From: Clostridia bacterium
GTDB taxonomy: Bacteria > Bacillota > Clostridia > Lachnospirales > Anaerotignaceae
Reading direction: 5' to 3'
DNA length: 34,418 nt
Assembly: GCA_009929735.1 (NCBI GenBank)
Contig: RZZU01000028.1
Coordinates: forward strand, 1-34,418
In this document: positions 30,486-34,418 of the stretch, piece after piece
How positions within the stretch are numbered: position 1 is the stretch's first letter
How the letters are laid out: each line of letters starts with the position of its first letter
Program-made: the position numbers and the translations under genes
Notes under the pieces: generated by a model
Databases searched by the model: none
What the model was told of the DNA's origin: nothing
What the model saw: the letters and a program-made list of their open reading frames with translations, nothing else

Positions 30486-31581
30486 GCCTGCACCTCCCTT
30501 TGATTGCATCAATGCAAAGCATCATCAGCGGTAAAACTATGAAAAAAATACCGCTCAGCCAAGGTGCAACCCGTACCCTCACCCAGTATGCCGTCGCCAT
30601 ATCCTTGGGCAGTACAGCCGCAACAAAGATTAGCGGAAGCCATAAAACAAGCCACCGTTTGCGCCGTTGCACTTTGCTTTTAAACACACGTGTGCAAAGC
30701 TCCGTTCCAAAAAATAAAATAACCGATACATAGAGAAACACCGTAACCATCCAAAGCCAAAGTAAAAATAAATCCTGCCGTCCCAAAAAAATACCAGAAA
30801 AACTGACTCTTTCCATCATTTGCAAGGTTGGCAGCATTTTTTCCGCCAATACATCAGTACCGTAAACTGCCAGTGATAAAAATACTACAACGCTGACTGC
30901 CGCCGTAGCTGACAGGCAAGTAAGCCAAATACGCCTTCCGCTATGTTTTCTTTTTTCCAGATATGGAAATACAAAAAGCAGTACAACCAAGCCCTGAAAT
31001 AGTGGTGCAAAATACGGTGTGCTTTTTTTGATGCCTTCCAGATCGGGCATTTTTATAGGTAAAACACGGTTATACCCTGTTGAAATTGCCACAAAAATTA
31101 ATACCAAAACCAAGGGGATAAATACAACATAAAATAATATTTCAGCCGCCCTTGCATTGCACTCCATCCCGTGTGATGCAGTCATGCCGCATAACAGCAG
31201 CGTAAGGGCAATTAATAGCCATAGCGGTGTCCTTGGCAGCATCGATGAGGACACAACATCGCAGAACAGTCGAAGCTCCATGGCACCATCAAATACCAGC
31301 TTCCCCCCCAAGCCAAATGCAAAAACGGTGCCTATGACTTTGCCAAACGTGCTTTCATACCACTCTATCGCTGTAAAGGAAGGGTGTCTTTCTCCCAGAT
31401 ATGCTAAAAATAGCGCAGTCAGCGAGGCGGCAACGCCCCAGAGTATTGTTACAATCCAACAGCTGTTTCCTGCGGCAACCGCCGCATCGCTGGGCAAAAA
31501 TAAAACCGCCGTACTAAAAAAATACAGCAGAAGCATGAATTCCAGCTGCCGTACAGAAATCTTATGATTTTCTGCAAACAT
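30478..31581 (-). CDS. Spore germination permease, GerAB/GerKB family
   Basis: A 367-residue membrane protein of the APC superfamily with about ten helices, the B subunit of the germinant receptor, thought to bind the amino acid or sugar germinant. I-S-V-R-Q-L-E-F-M-L-L-L-Y-F opens the first helix, and P-L-F-Q-G-L-V-V-L-L-F-V-F-P-Y-L lies in the middle, as in the family. It begins 3 bp after the A subunit gene and overlaps the C gene, so the three are one translation-coupled operon. Confidence 0.92.
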   Translation of the reverse strand: MFAENHKISVRQLEFMLLLYFFSTAVLFLPSDAAVAAGNSCWIVTILWGVAASLTALFLAYLGERHPSFTAIEWYESTFGKVIGTVFAFGLGGKLVFDGAMELRLFCDVVSSSMLPRTPLWLLIALTLLLCGMTASHGMECNARAAEILFYVVFIPLVLVLIFVAISTGYNRVLPIKMPDLEGIKKSTPYFAPLFQGLVVLLFVFPYLEKRKHSGRRIWLTCLSATAAVSVVVFLSLAVYGTDVLAEKMLPTLQMMERVSFSGIFLGRQDLFLLWLWMVTVFLYVSVILFFGTELCTRVFKSKVQRRKRWLVLWLPLIFVAAVLPKDMATAYWVRVRVAPWLSGIFFIVLPLMMLCIDAIKGRCRHE

Positions 31582-31583
31582 AC

Positions 31584-33065
31584 TTATTCACCTCCCTTTC
31601 GTCCTCTTGCCGATGGCTTTGTAAAGATAGGCCGCCGTTTCATCTTACGCAGTGGAAAACGGAAAACTGTGTCCTCCCAATCCATATCATCATTCACTGA
31701 GGCAGAACAAAATGGATACATAAAGGGAATTCCGTAAGAAGTAAGGCTGCACAAATGGGCAAGCACCAATAACAATGAAACCCAAAGTCCAAATAAACCG
31801 AATATTCCTGATAATAAAATTGTCAAATATTTACTTATTCTTAAGCCCGAAACCAGCGATACATTTGGAATAACAAAGGTGCAAATTCCCGTTAGGGCGG
31901 AAACAATCACAACCGATGGGCTCACAATCCCTGCCTCTACCGCTGCGGACCCGATGATGATACCACCAACAATGCCGACCGTCGAGCTTACCGGAGAAGG
32001 CAGACGTATACCAGCTTCTCGCAAAAGTTCAAAGGCTAGCTCCATAATGACGACTTCCCCCACCACAGAAAAAGGAATATTTTGTCTTGTGGCTGCGATT
32101 TTTAACGCCAAAGCCGTCGGGATTAATTCAGGATGATATACCGATAACGCAATATACAGCCCAGGTAGGGCAATGGCAACAAACGCTGCCACATAGCGAA
32201 TCGCACGCATGAAGCTCATGATTTCCCAACGGTCATAATAATCCTCTGCCGCTTGAAAAAATACATTGAGTGTGACTGGCAGCATGACAACAACGGGCGT
32301 ATTGTCAACCACCAGCACAATCCTGCCCTCCAGCAGTGCCGAGGCAGCTTTATCAGGTCTTTCCGTCATTTGCAACTGCGGAAAAGGCGAAAGCCAGCGT
32401 TTTTCCAAAAGCTGCTCAACATATCCGCTATCCAAAACACCATCCAAATTCATCCGATCCAGCTGTTTTTGAACCATGCGTAAAGTTTCCGGACGCACCA
32501 AATCCTCCATATACATCAACGCAACATCCGTCTTGCTTCTGGTGCCAATTTTCTTACGCTTGAGCTTAAGATTGGTGTCCCGAATCCGGCGGCGAATCAA
32601 AACAATATTCGTAGCCATAACCTCCAAAAAAGCATCCTTTGGCCCTAGCACGACCACCTCTGTTTGCGCTTGATTTACCCCACGTGAAGGGAAGTTCTTT
32701 GTGGACGCCTGTAATGCAAAAGCATTCCCTTCCATGAAAAGCACCGTATCCCCCAATAAAACCGCATCATACGCCTGTGAAAGCTCCGTAATTTTGCTCA
32801 ATTCGCCTATGGCGATAATATCCTCCATCAAAACGTCTAATAAGGCATTCTCATTGCATTCTTTATATCGGCTCATTAGGTTGGTCATAATAAAATTTTG
32901 TATCGTTTCACCGTCCACGATATTATCCGTATAAATCATAAATAATCTTGATTTTCCGCTTCCCACAACAAATTCCCGCATCACAACATCGCCGCAGTCA
33001 CGAAAAGCCTCTTTGACTGCAACTATATTCTCCGACAGATTTTTAGAAATCTGCATAAACTCCAC
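31584..33065 (-). CDS. Spore germination protein, GerAA/GerKA family
   Basis: A 493-residue A subunit of the germinant receptor. The N-terminal soluble domain (about residues 1-280) carries R-E-F-V-V-G-S-G, G-P-K-D-A-F and R-R-R-I-R-D-T-N-L-K and P-V-V-V-M-L-P. The membrane half has R-A-I-R-Y-V-A-A-F-V-A-I-A-L-P-G-L-Y and E-L-A-F-E-L-L-R-E-A-G-I-R-L-P, a strong family signature. Two starts fit: GTG at 33065 and ATG at 33056; the ribosome site (AAGGAAAGG or GGTGGAG) does not decide. It is the first gene of the operon. A forespore sigma-G promoter is expected but was not confirmed in the 80 bp upstream. Confidence 0.93.
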   Translation of the reverse strand: MEFMQISKNLSENIVAVKEAFRDCGDVVMREFVVGSGKSRLFMIYTDNIVDGETIQNFIMTNLMSRYKECNENALLDVLMEDIIAIGELSKITELSQAYDAVLLGDTVLFMEGNAFALQASTKNFPSRGVNQAQTEVVVLGPKDAFLEVMATNIVLIRRRIRDTNLKLKRKKIGTRSKTDVALMYMEDLVRPETLRMVQKQLDRMNLDGVLDSGYVEQLLEKRWLSPFPQLQMTERPDKAASALLEGRIVLVVDNTPVVVMLPVTLNVFFQAAEDYYDRWEIMSFMRAIRYVAAFVAIALPGLYIALSVYHPELIPTALALKIAATRQNIPFSVVGEVVIMELAFELLREAGIRLPSPVSSTVGIVGGIIIGSAAVEAGIVSPSVVIVSALTGICTFVIPNVSLVSGLRISKYLTILLSGIFGLFGLWVSLLLVLAHLCSLTSYGIPFMYPFCSASVNDDMDWEDTVFRFPLRKMKRRPIFTKPSARGRKGGE

Positions 33066-33144
33066 CGCCTTTCCTTTTGCTTATTTTTCCATAAAATGAA
33101 AAAACTATACCTGACGATGGTACGTCTTTTTGATTATCTTTTTT

Positions 33145-33180
33145 GCAATAAAAAAACGCCCATATTGACTATGGACGTTT
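33145..33180 (-). terminator. Terminator after the TolC-like gene
   Basis: On the minus strand AAACGTCCATA-gtcaa-TATGGGCGTTT pairs with one G-T wobble (33180-33154), then more T follow. It separates the TolC-like gene from the germination operon. Confidence 0.85.
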
Positions 33181-33194
33181 CCATTTCATTTGCC

Positions 33195-34358
33195 TTAGCT
33201 TGAGGTACTACCGCCAATCAAGCTTGTATTTTTAAACGCAAACACCTGCATATCATAAGCTCTTGCCAATTTCTGCAAAGTAAGCCCCTTTTGTGTCACG
33301 GCTAACTGCGCCTGCTCCAAAACAAGCTTTGTGATGTTGCCTGCCTGATAATTTACCTGCGCTGTTTTCAAATCAGCCTGCGCTTGCGCCAAATCCTTTT
33401 CTGCCTGATTGTAATTTGCCTCTGTCTGCTGCAACTGAACATATGCACTACGGATAGCGATGTCCTTATCTTCCTTTGCCGCCTTTAAGGAACTTTGTGC
33501 GGTTTCATAGGCAAGCTTATTGCTCTTGTTGGTAGAATTATTCGTAGATTCCGATAAATAGTTTTGGTTAAACTTTGCATCCTCAACGGCTTGTTCCTTT
33601 AATAAAATGGAATAATCCGAATTCATTGCCGCATTGATATATGTTTCCATGGTGGTTTGCAAAACATAAGGCTCAAATGCCACATTATATTCCACCATAT
33701 AGGTTGTATCTGAGGATTCACCCATTAAGTTGTTCAAGTTCATATACATTTGTTCCAAAGTTTTTTTAAGCTGATAAACATTTACATCGCTTTGCGCATA
33801 GTCCGCTTTCAGCTGATCTAGCTTATACTGGCTAATCATGCCCAAGCTCAGCTTTGTTTTTCCCTGTTCATACAAGGTCTTTTGGATTGCACTGGTTTCC
33901 TTCAGCAATTCTAAGTTCGCCTCGTTTTCCACGATAGAGGAAAAGGTGCTTTTTAAGGTTGCCTCAAGCATTAAATTTGTAATCTGTGTTTCATACTTAT
34001 TTTTTGTCATACCACTATCCGTTTTATATACAGCGGAAGTATACGAATAAACCGCATCATTGACCCATTTTTGATAATTATAAGTCGGGATTGAAAAAGA
34101 ACCAACCTTATCCCATAAATCTTCCTTTGATTCCTGCAAAAAATCGGTTGTTTTCTGCAAATCCCTCAAATCCACACTATGCTTTTTCGCTTTTGCCAGT
34201 GCATCTGCATAGGTCAAAACAGGGATTGCCTGTTCTGCTTGGGTTTGTGCAGTGGTGGTTGCGGAGGTGGTTTCTGCGCCGTATGCCGTGGTGCCCAAAA
34301 GAGCAACTGCCAGTGCAAGCGCAACTGCACTTTTCGTGCTTCCTAATATTTTTTTCAT
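33195..34358 (-). CDS. TolC-like (outer membrane efflux family) exported coiled-coil protein
   Basis: A 387-residue secreted protein. The ATG at 34358 follows AAGGAGG by 6-7 nt and starts a classic signal peptide, M-K-K-I-L-G-S then a hydrophobic core A-L-A-L-A-V-A-L-L-G, cleavage expected after A-Y-G-A (about residue 28). The mature protein is two long helical hairpin repeats, as in the OEP/TolC family: L-T-Y-A-D-A-L-A-K-A-K-K-H-S at the start, and near the end A-E-K-D-L-A-Q-A-Q-A-D-L-K-T-A-Q-V-N-Y-Q-A-G-N-I-T-K-L. The Y-Q-A-G-x-I-T motif is typical of TolC proteins. In a monoderm spore-former there is no outer membrane, so the role is unclear. Partner transporter genes may lie beyond the window edge. 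Confidence 0.82.
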   Translation of the reverse strand: MKKILGSTKSAVALALAVALLGTTAYGAETTSATTTAQTQAEQAIPVLTYADALAKAKKHSVDLRDLQKTTDFLQESKEDLWDKVGSFSIPTYNYQKWVNDAVYSYTSAVYKTDSGMTKNKYETQITNLMLEATLKSTFSSIVENEANLELLKETSAIQKTLYEQGKTKLSLGMISQYKLDQLKADYAQSDVNVYQLKKTLEQMYMNLNNLMGESSDTTYMVEYNVAFEPYVLQTTMETYINAAMNSDYSILLKEQAVEDAKFNQNYLSESTNNSTNKSNKLAYETAQSSLKAAKEDKDIAIRSAYVQLQQTEANYNQAEKDLAQAQADLKTAQVNYQAGNITKLVLEQAQLAVTQKGLTLQKLARAYDMQVFAFKNTSLIGGSTSS

Positions 34359-34402
34359 GGTATTTCCTCCTTGAAATTGCATTTACTTTTATAATAAAAC
34401 TA

Positions 34403-34411
34403 ATTATACCA
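34403..34411 (-). promoter_or_regulatory. Extended -10 box of the TolC-like gene
   Basis: The minus strand reads TGGTATAAT (34411-34403), a perfect -10 with TGn extension, about 45 nt before the start codon. A -35 box would fall outside the window. Confidence 0.6.
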
Positions 34412-34418
34412 TACTTTT

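Noticed and set aside
33066..33140. Sigma-G promoter for the germination operon
   Set aside because: CATTTTA on the minus strand resembles a -10 box, but the -35 region fits too poorly to call.

Overview
The window looks like chromosomal DNA from a low-GC, endospore-forming, anaerobic member of the Clostridia. The evidence is an alaS T-box leader, an Rnf ferredoxin:NAD+ complex in the clostridial order CDGEAB, an mreBCD-pbp2-minCDE-rodA-mgsA cluster, a tricistronic Ger germinant receptor and spoIIR. A Lachnospirales or Anaerotignum-like origin is a guess from gene order and protein flavour. No rRNA, tRNA or CRISPR array was seen.

Left edge (1-1797). The first 87 bases, minus strand, encode the N-terminus of a serine recombinase (Tyr-Cys-Arg-Leu-Ser, then Ser-Ile-Arg-Asn-Gln-Arg). 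A small zinc-ribbon membrane protein follows. About 500 bp from the recombinase start, a subtilisin-like (S8) protease gene begins abruptly inside its catalytic-His motif, so the catalytic Asp and His are missing and only the Ser half remains. I read this as the end of an integrated element that has split the protease gene, with the att junction near 600-610. This is the most interesting feature of the window.

1804-13006. An XRE regulator diverges from brnQ (branched-chain amino acid transport). On the minus strand follow a COG2509-type FAD dehydrogenase, alaS with a T-box leader and a consensus promoter, and rpoN (sigma-54) followed 15 bp later by a MocR/GntR-aminotransferase regulator. The spaces around alaS hold repeats: two inverted copies of a ~120 bp dispersed element, a duplicated terminator palindrome, four exact-period 38 bp hairpin repeats and a hexamer microsatellite that runs into the mocR-like stop codon.

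13194-28548, plus strand. rnfCDGEAB is one tightly packed operon closed by a terminator. It conserves energy by coupling ferredoxin oxidation to NAD+ reduction and ion export. A DUF4321 membrane protein comes next, then the cell-shape and division cluster mreB-mreC-mreD-pbp2-minC-minD-minE-rodA, ending with a methylglyoxal-synthase-like gene and a DUF1294 gene. The MgsA-like protein has lost the residues matching the E. coli catalytic Asp71, His98 and Asp101.

28641-34418, minus strand. A TolC-like exported coiled-coil protein is followed by gerAA-, gerAB- and gerAC-type germinant receptor genes and spoIIR. The last group joins a late forespore function (germinant receptor) to the signal that activates sigma-E.
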